A stretch of 64,000 bases of DNA from Actinospineispora spinosispora DSM 44797 (lineage in GTDB: Bacteria > Actinomycetota > Actinomycetes > Mycobacteriales > Pseudonocardiaceae): contig NZ_KE386835.1 in the NCBI RefSeq assembly GCF_000429025.1, positions 186,001-250,000 of the forward strand, given 5' to 3'. Below are positions 7,866 to 16,488 of the stretch, one piece after another. How positions within the stretch are numbered: position 1 is the stretch's first letter; each line of letters starts with the position of its first letter. The translations under genes and the position numbers were made by a program. The notes beneath the pieces were generated by a model. The model was given only the letters and a program-made list of their open reading frames with translations, made no database searches and was not told where the DNA came from.

Positions 7866-8602
7866 CGACCGGGAACGTGCGCGACCTCGGCGGGATCGAG
7901 ACCGCCGACGGCCGCAGGGTCCGCGCGGGCGTGCTGTACCGCTCCGAAGCCCCGGAGACGCTGGACATCGAGTGCCGCTCCGAACTGGCGAAAGTGCCGT
8001 TCCAGCTGGTCTTCGACCTGCGGGCACCGTGGGAACGGCAGCCGGCGACACAGCTGTGGCCCGCCGAGGTCGTCACCTTCGACATCGAGCACGGCGGCGT
8101 CCTCGACCCCGAGCTGACCCGAAGAGGCCTGCTCGACGCCACCGGCGTCCTCGCCACCCACTACATGACCGACCTCTACACCCAGCTCGCCGACTCGTTC
8201 GGCCCCGATCGCCTGCTCGAGTTCGCCGAGCGGGTCGGGACCCGGGGCCAGCTACCGGTCCTCATCCACTGCACGGCGGGCCGCGACCGGACCGGGGTCC
8301 TCGTGGCATTGACCCTGCTGGCGCTGGGCGTTCCGATGCACACGGTGCTCGCCGACTACGAACGGTCCGATCTGCACTACGGGCCGGATCGGGTCGCGGC
8401 GCGCCTGCTCTCCATGCTCGATCCGCCGTTCGCGGGACCGCTCGACCCCGGGGCGATCGCGCCGCTGTCCGCGCAGAGCCGCTACCTGGAGCTCACTCTC
8501 GCCGTGCTCACCGAACGCCACGGATCGATCGAGCGCTACTGGAAGGACTCGGCGGGCGAAGCACTGCCGGCGCTACGGGAGGCGCTGCTCACGCCGCCGT
8601 GA
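7862..8602 (+). CDS. Tyrosine-phosphatase-family (Y_phosphatase3) enzyme
   Basis: A 246-residue protein with the CX5R signature HCTAGRDRTG (Cys137, Arg143) and the N-terminal GNVRDLGGIETADGRRVRAG block that defines the PF13350-type phosphatases. The family includes Mycobacterium PtpB, which also acts on phosphoinositides; members dephosphorylate proteins or lipids. I chose the GTG at 7862 because it overlaps the HD gene stop (GTGA) and sits just before the conserved N-terminal block. It is the third gene of the dikinase operon, so it could remove the phosphate that the dikinase adds. No signal peptide is visible, so it is cytosolic unless exported by another route. Confidence 0.88.
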   Translation: MTTGNVRDLGGIETADGRRVRAGVLYRSEAPETLDIECRSELAKVPFQLVFDLRAPWERQPATQLWPAEVVTFDIEHGGVLDPELTRRGLLDATGVLATHYMTDLYTQLADSFGPDRLLEFAERVGTRGQLPVLIHCTAGRDRTGVLVALTLLALGVPMHTVLADYERSDLHYGPDRVAARLLSMLDPPFAGPLDPGAIAPLSAQSRYLELTLAVLTERHGSIERYWKDSAGEALPALREALLTPP

Positions 8603-8607
8603 GCAGG

Positions 8608-9204
8608 TCACTCGCGGGACAACAGCAAGGGCCGGATCGTGGCGATGGCCGCGTCCAGGTCGACCTGCTCCCCCGCTAATACCCCGGCGTACAGAAATGC
8701 CTCGGAAATACGTGCCATGGCACAGGCCACGGTATAGGCGTCGCCGGACACCGCAATGGTCCCGCTGTCCAGCTCTTCTTCGACCAGCGTCTGGACCAGG
8801 GAAATGACGTGCATCTGGTTCGGGAATGCGCCGGACGCCACGATGGTCATGACGCGTTGCGGATCGCGGTCCAGAAGTTCCTTGAAACGCGACGATGCCG
8901 CGACGTGCTGAATGTAGTCGCGCAGGACACCGATGATTCTCGGCGCCCCCTCCTCTCCCGCGTGTCTCTTGCGTGCCGTCTCGAACAGGTCATCCGTGCG
9001 GGAGCGGAGAACTTCGGCCAACAACTGATCGTTGTCGCCGAACCAGCGATACGCCGTTGCCCGGCTCTGCCCGCCGGCGACCGCCAGGCTCGAAATATCG
9101 AGAGGTTCGCCGTCCCGCCAGCGCATCTTCGCCATATCCAGCAGAACCGCCCGCTCACGCTCCCGCCTGATTATTCGGGGATCGGTCGGAAGTTCAGCGG
9201 CCAT
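8608..9204 (-). CDS. TetR/QsdR-like transcriptional regulator
   Basis: A 198-residue regulator. The DNA-binding helix-turn-helix is DISSLAVAGGQSRATAYRWF (residues ~33-52). The C-terminal part resembles the QsdR/TetR_C_36 ligand domain (RFKELLDRDPQRVMTIV, GDAYTVACAMARISEAFLY). I start at the ATG at 9204, since the frame upstream runs into the divergent mce promoter. The gene is convergent with the dikinase operon (6 bp apart) and divergent from the mce operon. It is therefore the best candidate for the repressor that reads the two shared operators at 4528-4559 and 9269-9300. The ligand is probably related to the Mce cargo. Confidence 0.85.
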   Translation of the reverse strand: MAAELPTDPRIIRRERERAVLLDMAKMRWRDGEPLDISSLAVAGGQSRATAYRWFGDNDQLLAEVLRSRTDDLFETARKRHAGEEGAPRIIGVLRDYIQHVAASSRFKELLDRDPQRVMTIVASGAFPNQMHVISLVQTLVEEELDSGTIAVSGDAYTVACAMARISEAFLYAGVLAGEQVDLDAAIATIRPLLLSRE

Positions 9205-9263
9205 TCGTCGACGATACAAGAGACAAACCCTCTCCTCGATCCGGTGGCCATCAGAACCACGAG

Positions 9264-9300
9264 TTGACTTGTGAGACGAACCGGCGCTACCGTCGCACAA
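9264..9300 (+). promoter_or_regulatory. Promoter with inverted-repeat operator for the mce operon
   Basis: TTGACT (9264-9269) and TACCGT (9288-9293) are spaced 18 bp, about 60 bp before the first YrbE ATG. The half-sites TTGTGAGACG (9269-9278) and CGTCGCACAA (9291-9300) are inverted with a 12-nt spacer and match at 9 of 10 positions. The 17 bases TTGACTTGTGAGACGAA are identical to the dikinase promoter. The element lies in the divergent gap next to the TetR gene, the typical position for its operator. Confidence 0.72.
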
Positions 9301-9351
9301 CTGGCCGGCAACCGCTCCCCGACGACCGGCCACGCCATCAAGGGATCATCA

Positions 9352-10161
9352 ATGTCGATGAGAGTCTCCGCAACCGCGGAATCAAGTGCATCGAGCCGAG
9401 CGACCCGGCCACTGGTGCCGGTGGGTGAGCTGTTCCTGTTCGCCACCGCCGTCCTGCGGCAGCTGTTCCGGCGGCCGTTCCAGTGGCGCGAGTTCTTCGA
9501 ACAGTCGTGGTTCGTCACCAGGGTCTCGCTGCTGCCGACGGTATTGATCACCGTGCCGTTCGGCGCGGTGTTGTCGCTGCAGGTCGGGTCGCTGTTCGCG
9601 CAGCTCGGCGCGCAGTCGTTCACCGGTGCGGTCGCGGTGCTCGGCATCGTCCAGCAGGCCGCCCCGCTCGCCACCGTGACCATCATCGCCGGAGCGGCGG
9701 GCAGCGCGGTGGCGGCCGACCTGGGCGCCCGGAAGATCCGCGACGAGCTGGACGCGCTGGAGGTCATGGGGATCTCCCCGATCCAACGCCTCATCGTTCC
9801 CAGGGTGCTGGCGATGACCGTTGTCGCGGTGCTGCTCAACGGGGTCGCGGCCGCGGTGGGTGTCATCGGCGGTTACGCGTTCAACGTGCTGGTCCAGGGC
9901 GGTTCGCCCGGCGCGTACCTCACCGCGTTCACGGCGCTGGCGCAGCTGCCGGACCTGTATGTCGGCGAGTTCAAGGCACTGCTGTTCGGCCTGGTCGCCG
10001 GGATCGTCGCGGCACACAGGGGCGTCACCGCGAAGGGCGGCCCGCAGGGGGTCGGCGACGGGGTCAACCAGTCGGTGATCGTCTCGTTCGTGCTGCTGTT
10101 CATGGTCAACACGATCGTCTCGGCGGTCTACTACCAACTCGTTCCGCCGAAGGGGCTGTGA
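9352..10161 (+). CDS. yrbEA: YrbE/MlaE-family ABC transporter permease (first)
   Basis: A 269-residue integral membrane permease of the MlaE family, the inner-membrane core of Mce transport systems. It has the amphipathic N-terminal interfacial helix (LFATAVLRQLFRRPFQWREF) followed by about five membrane helices. It also has the conserved cytoplasmic loop LGARKIRDELDALEVMGISP, which couples to the MceG ATPase. I start at the ATG at 9352 (MSMRVSATAES), after AAGGGATCATCA. The next gene starts at a TGATG overlap. No MceG-type ATPase is present in the window, so it must be supplied from elsewhere. Confidence 0.92.
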   Translation: MSMRVSATAESSASSRATRPLVPVGELFLFATAVLRQLFRRPFQWREFFEQSWFVTRVSLLPTVLITVPFGAVLSLQVGSLFAQLGAQSFTGAVAVLGIVQQAAPLATVTIIAGAAGSAVAADLGARKIRDELDALEVMGISPIQRLIVPRVLAMTVVAVLLNGVAAAVGVIGGYAFNVLVQGGSPGAYLTAFTALAQLPDLYVGEFKALLFGLVAGIVAAHRGVTAKGGPQGVGDGVNQSVIVSFVLLFMVNTIVSAVYYQLVPPKGL

Positions 10162-10976
10162 TGTCGGCGATCAGCACGACGAACCGGGTTCTGAACGACC
10201 TGGGCGAGCAGGTCGGGTTCTACGGCCGCGCCATGGTGTGGGTTCCGAGGGCGCTGCGCAGGTACCGCACCGAGATACTGCGTCTGCTGTCCGAGGTCAG
10301 TCTCGGGCGGGGCGCCGTCGCACTCGTCGCGGGCACGATCGGCATCATCATCTTCGAGACGACGGCTGTCGGCGCGGTGGTCGGGCTGGTCGGCTACCAG
10401 GGACTGCGGCAGATCGGGATCACCTCCTACATCGGATTTCTCTCCGCCTACTTCAACACGCGCGAAGCGGCTCCGTTGATCACCGCGAACGCGTTGGTCG
10501 CCACGATCGGCGCGGGTTTCACCGCTCAGCTCGGCGCCATGCGGATCAGCGAGGAAATCGATGCGCTCGAGGTGATGGCGATTCCCTCCATCCCCTTTCT
10601 CGTCACCACCCGACTGATTGCGCTGCTGACCGCGGTGGTCCCGCTCTACGTCATTGCGCTGGTCGGCAGCTATCTCGCGACACAGGTGGTCGCGGTCAGC
10701 TACTACGGCCTGACCGAGGGCACCTACAACCATTATTTCCAGCTGTTCCTGCCACCGATCGACATCTTCTACTCGTTCGTGAAAGTCGTCGTCTTCACCA
10801 TGATGACCGGCCTCGTCTGCTGTTACTACGGATTTCATGCCTCGGGCGGACCGGCCGGCGTGGGTATGGCCGTCGGGCGGGCCGTGCGCCTCGCGACGGT
10901 CACCTTCGTGATCGCCGACTTCTTCCTGAGTCTCGCGTTCTGGGGTTCCAGCACCACCGTTCGGATAGCGGGGTGA
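10161..10976 (+). CDS. yrbEB: YrbE/MlaE-family ABC transporter permease (second)
   Basis: A 271-residue paralog of the preceding permease with the same organisation: an N-terminal cytoplasmic segment, about five membrane helices and the coupling loop LGAMRISEEIDALEVMAIPS. The two YrbE proteins are expected to form the heterodimeric permease below an Mce hexamer. The start overlaps the previous stop by one base (TGATG), and the first Mce gene follows after only 5 bp, so the operon is tightly coupled. This second permease has a longer N-terminal region with the WVPRALRRYRTEILRLL interfacial helix. Known Mce systems import lipids, cholesterol or steroids; the cargo here is not known. Confidence 0.92.
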   Translation: MSAISTTNRVLNDLGEQVGFYGRAMVWVPRALRRYRTEILRLLSEVSLGRGAVALVAGTIGIIIFETTAVGAVVGLVGYQGLRQIGITSYIGFLSAYFNTREAAPLITANALVATIGAGFTAQLGAMRISEEIDALEVMAIPSIPFLVTTRLIALLTAVVPLYVIALVGSYLATQVVAVSYYGLTEGTYNHYFQLFLPPIDIFYSFVKVVVFTMMTGLVCCYYGFHASGGPAGVGMAVGRAVRLATVTFVIADFFLSLAFWGSSTTVRIAG

Positions 10977-10981
10977 GAGAA

Positions 10982-12136
10982 ATGAAGGACTCCCGGCTCA
11001 CCGGCCTGACATTCCTCCTGATCATCGCGGCGCTCATCGCGCTGTCACTGGTCAGCTATCACAAAGCCTTTCCCTGGCAACACGTCGTCTCGGTGTCGGT
11101 GACCACGCCGAGCGCGGGCCTCGAGCTGAACCCGCACTCGGACGTCAAGCTGAAAGGGCTCGTCATCGGCGAGGTCGCGGCCATCACCTCGGACGGCACC
11201 ACCGCCACCGTCGCGCTGGCCCTGGACCCCGACCAGGCCGGGCTCATCCCGGCGACGGTGACCGCCTCGATCGTGCCGAAGACCCTGTTCGGCGAGAAGT
11301 ACGTCGACCTGGTGCCGCCCGCAGGCGCGCGTACCGGTCCGTCCCTCGCCGAGGGCGCGGTCATCCGGCAGACACGCAACTCGGTGGAGATCGGCGAGCT
11401 GTTCACGAACACCCAGAACCTGCTGCGCGCGGTGCGCCCCGACCAGCTGTCGCTGGCCGTCGGATCGCTCGCTCAGGCGCTGCGGGGCCGGGGCGCCCAG
11501 CTCGGGGACACCGCCGCGCTGCTGCGGACCTACCTGGCGGGCATCAACCCTCGGCTGCCGACGCTCACCCACGACATCTCCCAGCTCGCGGCGACCTCGG
11601 ACAGCTACGCCGCCGCCGCGCCGGACCTGCTGCGGGTACTGGGCGACGGCAGCGCGGTCTCGACCGACCTGCTGGTCGCGCACGAGGGACCGTTGCGTGA
11701 CGTCCTGCGCGCCGCCCCTGTCGCGTCGGATGCGCTGACCGACCTGGCGCGCCGGTCCGGGCGTGACGTCGTCAGCCTCAACCACCGTGCCCGCCCGGTG
11801 CTCGGTGTGGTGGCCGACTACTCCCCCGTGCTGCCCTGCCTGGTCGACACGGTGAACGTCACCAACGCGGCGATCGACCACATCCTCGGCGGCGCGGGCC
11901 CCTACCTCGCCGCCTCGGTCGAGGTCATCGCCCAGCGGGCGCCCTACCGCTACCCCGACGACCTGCCCAGCAACCCGAAGAGCACGGGCAACAACCGCAC
12001 GCTGCCGGAAGGCGTGCCGTCCTGGGAGCCGCACTGCACGGCCATCCCCAGCCAGCTGCGCGGTATCCGGGACGTCGCCCCCTACGAGCTGCGGGACCGA
12101 GCGACTCCGGCGCCGGAGAAAGGAGGCGGACGATGA
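10982..12136 (+). CDS. Mce-family protein, first of six (MceA position)
   Basis: A 384-residue protein with an N-terminal signal anchor (LTFLLIIAALIALSLVSYH). A MlaD/Mce beta-barrel domain follows (residues ~35-115; VSVTTPSAGLELNPHSDVKLKG, FGEKYVDLVPP). A long helical region comes next, and then a Pro-rich tail. Six different Mce subunits assemble into a periplasmic hexameric tube that carries hydrophobic cargo to the YrbE permease. The gene starts 5 bp after yrbEB and overlaps the next by 4 bp. The barrel motif is complete and the length is normal for the family. Confidence 0.9.
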   Translation: MKDSRLTGLTFLLIIAALIALSLVSYHKAFPWQHVVSVSVTTPSAGLELNPHSDVKLKGLVIGEVAAITSDGTTATVALALDPDQAGLIPATVTASIVPKTLFGEKYVDLVPPAGARTGPSLAEGAVIRQTRNSVEIGELFTNTQNLLRAVRPDQLSLAVGSLAQALRGRGAQLGDTAALLRTYLAGINPRLPTLTHDISQLAATSDSYAAAAPDLLRVLGDGSAVSTDLLVAHEGPLRDVLRAAPVASDALTDLARRSGRDVVSLNHRARPVLGVVADYSPVLPCLVDTVNVTNAAIDHILGGAGPYLAASVEVIAQRAPYRYPDDLPSNPKSTGNNRTLPEGVPSWEPHCTAIPSQLRGIRDVAPYELRDRATPAPEKGGGR

Positions 12137-13191
12137 GACGACCACCCCCGACGGCCGCCCTCAAGATGGCGATCTTCGCCGTGGTGACGGTCGCGGTGAC
12201 CGGTCTGCTCGGCACGATCGTCGCCAACACGTCGTTCCAGCCCACCCACCGCTACTCGGCCCTGTTCACCGACGCGACCTCGGTCGAGGGCGGCGAGACG
12301 GTCCGGCTCGCCGGTGTCCCGGTGGGCACGGTGACCGGCGCCCGGATCGTCGACGCCGGCACCGGCCGGCTGGCCAGGGTGGACTTCACCGTGGACGAGT
12401 CGGTTCCGCTGTACCGGGACGCCCAGCTGCTGCTGCGCTACGAGAACATCGTCGGCAGGCGTTACCTGACGATCGTCGAGCACCCCGGGTCGCGGCCGGT
12501 CATGCGTCCTGGCGAGACGTTCGGCGTCGACCACACGGTGCCCGCGCTCGACCTGACCGTGCTGTTCAACGGGTTCCAGCCGCTGTTCAGGGCGCTGGAT
12601 CCGGGGCAGGTCAACCAGCTGTCCTACGAGATCATCCAGACGCTGCAGGGTGAGAGCGCCACGATGGGCCGGCTGTTGGCGCACACCGCGAGCCTGACCT
12701 CGACCCTGGCCGACTCCGACGCGGTCATCGGCCGGGTCGTCGACAACCTCACCACGGTGCTGGCCACGGTCGACCAGCGCGACACCGAGCTGACCCGGCT
12801 GATCGAACGGTTCCGCGACCTCATGCGGGGCCTCGCCGACGACAGAAGCACGATCGACGACGGCATCCCCGCGTTTGCCGGGCTGCTCGGGTCCGCCGAC
12901 GACCTGCTCTCCAGGGCGAGGTCACCGCTGCGCGCCGACGTCGGCGGCCTCGGGTCCCTTGCCGGGCAGCTCGCGGACACCCGCGAGGTGCTGGACGACC
13001 GGCTGAACCGGCTGCCCACGAAGCTCGCCACGGCCAGCAGGCTCAGCTCCTACGGCGGATGGATCAACTTCGCGCTGTGCGGCGTGGACGCCCGCGTCTC
13101 ATTGCTGCACGACTCGATCGACCTGTCCAGCCCGGCGAACGTCTCGGCCAACGAGCGGGACACCGTGTGCGGAGCGGGGCGGCCGCAATGA
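12133..13191 (+). CDS. Mce-family protein, second of six (MceB position)
   Basis: A 352-residue Mce subunit. It has the signal anchor MAIFAVVTVAVTGLLGTIVA and a barrel domain (YSALFTDATSVEGGETVRLAG, RYLTIVEHPG). A helical needle region follows, with repeated DLMRGLADDRSTIDDGIPAF-like heptads. The C-terminal FALCGVDARV contains a Cys typical of MceB-position proteins. ATGA overlaps join it to the genes on both sides, implying one polycistronic message and equal stoichiometry with the other five subunits. It acts in the cell envelope as part of the cargo tunnel. Confidence 0.9.
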   Translation: MRRPPPTAALKMAIFAVVTVAVTGLLGTIVANTSFQPTHRYSALFTDATSVEGGETVRLAGVPVGTVTGARIVDAGTGRLARVDFTVDESVPLYRDAQLLLRYENIVGRRYLTIVEHPGSRPVMRPGETFGVDHTVPALDLTVLFNGFQPLFRALDPGQVNQLSYEIIQTLQGESATMGRLLAHTASLTSTLADSDAVIGRVVDNLTTVLATVDQRDTELTRLIERFRDLMRGLADDRSTIDDGIPAFAGLLGSADDLLSRARSPLRADVGGLGSLAGQLADTREVLDDRLNRLPTKLATASRLSSYGGWINFALCGVDARVSLLHDSIDLSSPANVSANERDTVCGAGRPQ

Positions 13192-14270
13192 ACCCCATCG
13201 AGCGGCCGGTGCGCGCGGCCGTCATCGGGCTCGTGGTGATCGCCGCGGTCCTGACGCTGAGCATGAACCTGAACAGGCTCCCGGTCATCGGGGGCGGCCC
13301 CGAGTACCGGGCCGAGTTCACCGACGCCGCGGGACTGCAGGTCGGCGAGGAGGTCCGGGTCGCCGGGATCAAAGCCGGTCAGGTGACCGCGATGGCACTG
13401 ACCGGCGACCACGTCACGGTCGACTTCCGGGTCACCGACCAGCGGCTCGGCCGCGACACCCGCGCGTCGATCGAGATCAAGACGCTGCTCGGCCAGCACT
13501 TCCTCGCGGTGCAACCCCGCGGGCTCGGCGAGCTGCCACCCGGCGGCACGATCCCGCTGTCCCGCACGTCGACGCCGGTGCAGATCGCACCGACCGTGCA
13601 GGAGCTCACCAGCAGGGTCTCCGACATCGACACCACACAGCTCGCCGCCGCGTTCGACACGCTGTCGGAGACGCTGCACGCGACCGCTCCGCAAGTGCGC
13701 GGCACCCTGGACGGGCTGGCCGCGCTGTCCCGCACGGTCAACGGCCGCGACGAGCAGATCCAACGGCTGTTCGCGCACGCCAGAGGCGTCACCGGCGTCC
13801 TCGCCTCGCGCGACCGGGAGATCACCGAGCTGATCGGCGCCAGCAACCAGGTGCTGGACGTCCTGCACCGGCGCCGGGACGACATCCATCGGTTGCTCGT
13901 CGGGACCCGCGACGTGTTCGGCGAGCTCAGCGGCGTGGTCGCGGACAACCGGCAGCAGCTGCGGCCCGCGCTCGACCGGCTGCACCAGGTCATCGAAGTG
14001 CTGACCCGCAACGACCAGAACCTCGACCGGATCCTCACACAGCTGCCGGTCCACCTGCGGTTGCTCACCACGATGGCCGGCAGCGGCCACTGGTTCGACA
14101 CCGACCTGATCGTCCCGCAGGGCTTCGCCGTGTGTGACAGCGGCGCGAGCGGACGCCTCGCCGCGCTGTTCGACCCCGCGCTGTCCCGAGCGAACCAGGC
14201 CGTGAACGGCAGCTCCGCGCCGTGCCTGCCACTCGGGCCCGCCGCTCACCCGACCGGAGGTGGCCGATGA
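13188..14270 (+). CDS. Mce-family protein, third of six (MceC position)
   Basis: A 360-residue Mce subunit. It has an N-terminal membrane anchor (AAVIGLVVIAAVLTLSMNLN), a barrel domain (YRAEFTDAAGLQVGEEVRVAG, ASIEIKTLLGQHFLAVQP) and a long coiled helical segment up to residue ~290. It ends in a Gly/Ser/Cys-containing tail (FAVCDSGASG, SSAPCLPLG). The ATG at 13188 overlaps the preceding stop. The frame is open upstream, but that region lies inside the previous gene. Function and partners follow from the operon: the third subunit of the heterohexamer. Confidence 0.9.
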   Translation: MNPIERPVRAAVIGLVVIAAVLTLSMNLNRLPVIGGGPEYRAEFTDAAGLQVGEEVRVAGIKAGQVTAMALTGDHVTVDFRVTDQRLGRDTRASIEIKTLLGQHFLAVQPRGLGELPPGGTIPLSRTSTPVQIAPTVQELTSRVSDIDTTQLAAAFDTLSETLHATAPQVRGTLDGLAALSRTVNGRDEQIQRLFAHARGVTGVLASRDREITELIGASNQVLDVLHRRRDDIHRLLVGTRDVFGELSGVVADNRQQLRPALDRLHQVIEVLTRNDQNLDRILTQLPVHLRLLTTMAGSGHWFDTDLIVPQGFAVCDSGASGRLAALFDPALSRANQAVNGSSAPCLPLGPAAHPTGGGR

Positions 14271-15433
14271 AACCGTACGTGCTGATCGCGGTAGCGGCGC
14301 TGGCCTGCGCGGTGGCGCTGGTCGCCTGGCTGTCCGGCCCGTCGGAGAAACATCTGACCGCCGACTTCGCCAACAGCACCAACCTCTATCCGGGTGCGCC
14401 GGTGAAGGTGCTTGGCGTCCAGATCGGCACGGTCGACTCCGTGACGGTCACCGGTGCCCGGGTGCTGGTCCGGATGAGCTACCAGGGCGGCTACTCGCTG
14501 CCGGAGCAGGTGCACGCGGCCGTCGTGCCGCCGTCGATCGTCGGTGACCGGTTCGTCCAGCTCACCCCGCCCTACACCGGTGGTCCGGCGCTGCCCGACC
14601 AGGCGCGGCTGGACGCACGGCACACGCAGGTGCCGGTCGAGCTGGACCAGACCGTGCGCAGCCTCGACGACCTGGCGACGGCGCTGGGGCCGCGCGGCGC
14701 CAACTCCGGTGGCGCGGTGTCGCGCCTGGTCACCGAGGCCGCCGGGAACCTGAAGGGCAACGGCGCCGCGATCGACGACACCGTCCACCAGCTGTCCGGC
14801 GCGCTCGACACGCTGGCCTCCGGACGTGCGGACATCGCCGGGACCGTCACCAACCTCGGTGAGCTGACCGGGACGCTCGCCGGCTCGGACGGCCAGGTCA
14901 GGGACCTGGTCGACAACCTGGCGGCGGTGTCGAACGAGCTCGACGGCCAGCGCGACGAACTGCGCGGCGCGGGAGGCAACCTCGACCGGGCGCTGCGCGA
15001 CATCGCCGAGTTCGTCAGGGAGAACCGGGACGGCGTCACCGGGAACATCACCGAGCTGGCCCGCGTCACCGGCACGCTCGCACGCCACCAGCGCGACCTG
15101 GCCGAGGTTCTGGACGTCACGCCGCTGGGGGTCTCGAACCTCAACGACCTGATGGCGCCGCTGAACTTCGACCCGCGCCGAGGTGGGCCGCCCGTCGACA
15201 TGGCGGGCCGGACCACCGCGATCCCCGCCCGGCCCGACCCGGTCCCGCAGACCTTGCCCACCCAGTTCGGTTCGGCGCTGACCTCGGTGTGCACCCAGCT
15301 GCCCGCCGAGCAGCAGGCGCTCCTGAGACCGACCTGCACCGCGCTCCAGCGCAGCGGAGGAGATTTCGCCGCGCTGCTGCAGCGGGCGGCGGACCCGGTG
15401 CTCGGGCCCGGTCTCACCGGAGGGACACGATGA
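14267..15433 (+). CDS. Mce-family protein, fourth of six (MceD position)
   Basis: A 388-residue Mce subunit with a signal anchor (VLIAVAALACAVALVAWL). The barrel domain shows FANSTNLYPGAPVKVLG and VVPPSIVGDRFVQLTPPYTG, the PSxxGDRFVQL form usual at this position. A long helical region built of near-repeats follows (LAAVSNELDGQRDELRGAGG), consistent with the helical needle. The C-terminus is Pro-rich with two Cys residues (TSVCTQLP and RPTCTAL), which could form a disulfide in the periplasm. ATGA overlaps join it to its neighbours. Confidence 0.9.
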   Translation: MKPYVLIAVAALACAVALVAWLSGPSEKHLTADFANSTNLYPGAPVKVLGVQIGTVDSVTVTGARVLVRMSYQGGYSLPEQVHAAVVPPSIVGDRFVQLTPPYTGGPALPDQARLDARHTQVPVELDQTVRSLDDLATALGPRGANSGGAVSRLVTEAAGNLKGNGAAIDDTVHQLSGALDTLASGRADIAGTVTNLGELTGTLAGSDGQVRDLVDNLAAVSNELDGQRDELRGAGGNLDRALRDIAEFVRENRDGVTGNITELARVTGTLARHQRDLAEVLDVTPLGVSNLNDLMAPLNFDPRRGGPPVDMAGRTTAIPARPDPVPQTLPTQFGSALTSVCTQLPAEQQALLRPTCTALQRSGGDFAALLQRAADPVLGPGLTGGTR

Positions 15434-16488
15434 TCAGAACGTTCGCGGTCCTGCTCGGTACGTGCGTCCTGCTGGCCGGGTGCGGCTACCGGGGCGCGAC
15501 CAGCCTGCCGCTGCCCGGCGCGATCGGGGGCGAGGGAACGTACGAGGTCACGGTGCTGTTCGACGACGTGACGAACCTGGTGCCGAAGGAGACCTGTCGC
15601 GCCGGTCAGGTCACGGTCGGCAGCGTCACCTCGATCTCCCTCGCCCCCGACCTGCACGCACGGGTGGTGTGCTCGATCAGCGACTCGGTGGTCCTGCCGG
15701 CGAACTCGGTCGCCTCCCTGGACCAGACGAGCCTGCTCGGCGAACGTTTCGTCGCGCTGGGCCCGCCGCGCGGCAGCGCCCCCGCCGGTCGGCTGGCGCG
15801 TTCGGCGGTGATCCCGGCGAACCTGAGCCGCACGACCCCGGACACCGAGGCGGTGCTCGGCTCGCTGTCGATGGTCCTCAACGGCGGCAACCTGGGCGCG
15901 ATCGAGACGGTCAACACCGAGCTCAACCGGGCGCTCACCGGGCACGAGGGCGACGTCCGTTCGGTGCTCGAACAGCTCACCGTGCTCACCGGGCACCTCG
16001 ATCAGCACCGGGGCGACATCACCCGCGCGCTCGACTCACTCGACACGTTGTCCGCCACCGCGGCCGCGCGGCACCAGGTCGTCGGGCAGGCACTCGACTC
16101 CATCCCGGATGGGCTGCGGGTACTCGACGACCAGCGGGGCCGGCTCGTCCACCTGGTGGACCGGCTGACGGACCTGTCGCATACGGCGGGCCCGGTGCTG
16201 GACGCCGGCACCGACGACATCGTGGCGAACCTGCGCGCGCTCGACCCCGTCCTGTCCCAGCTCGCCCGCAACGGCAGGCGGATCGCGCCCGCGACCGAGC
16301 TGCTGTCCTTCCCGTTCGGCCGCACCGGCCTTGCCGCGATCAAGGGCGACTACATCGGGGCGTACCTCACGCTGCACGCCGACCTGGACACCCTCAACAC
16401 GGCGGTCACCGAGGAGTCCTCGGCACCGTTGGTCAGCCCGACCCCGCCGCCCGCTCTCGGTGGGCTGCTCACCGGAGGTCACCGATGA
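15430..16488 (+). CDS. Mce-family lipoprotein, fifth of six (MceE/LprK position)
   Basis: A 352-residue Mce subunit that differs from the others in having a lipoprotein signal: MIRTFAVLLGTCVLLAGCGY, lipobox LAGC with Cys18 as the lipidated residue. The fifth Mce gene is the lipoprotein in mycobacterial and streptomycete mce operons, so position and signal agree. The barrel includes VTVLFDDVTNLVPKETCRAG, with a Cys in the loop. The ATG at 15430 overlaps the previous stop. It probably anchors the hexamer to the outer leaflet of the cytoplasmic membrane. Confidence 0.92.
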   Translation: MIRTFAVLLGTCVLLAGCGYRGATSLPLPGAIGGEGTYEVTVLFDDVTNLVPKETCRAGQVTVGSVTSISLAPDLHARVVCSISDSVVLPANSVASLDQTSLLGERFVALGPPRGSAPAGRLARSAVIPANLSRTTPDTEAVLGSLSMVLNGGNLGAIETVNTELNRALTGHEGDVRSVLEQLTVLTGHLDQHRGDITRALDSLDTLSATAAARHQVVGQALDSIPDGLRVLDDQRGRLVHLVDRLTDLSHTAGPVLDAGTDDIVANLRALDPVLSQLARNGRRIAPATELLSFPFGRTGLAAIKGDYIGAYLTLHADLDTLNTAVTEESSAPLVSPTPPPALGGLLTGGHR

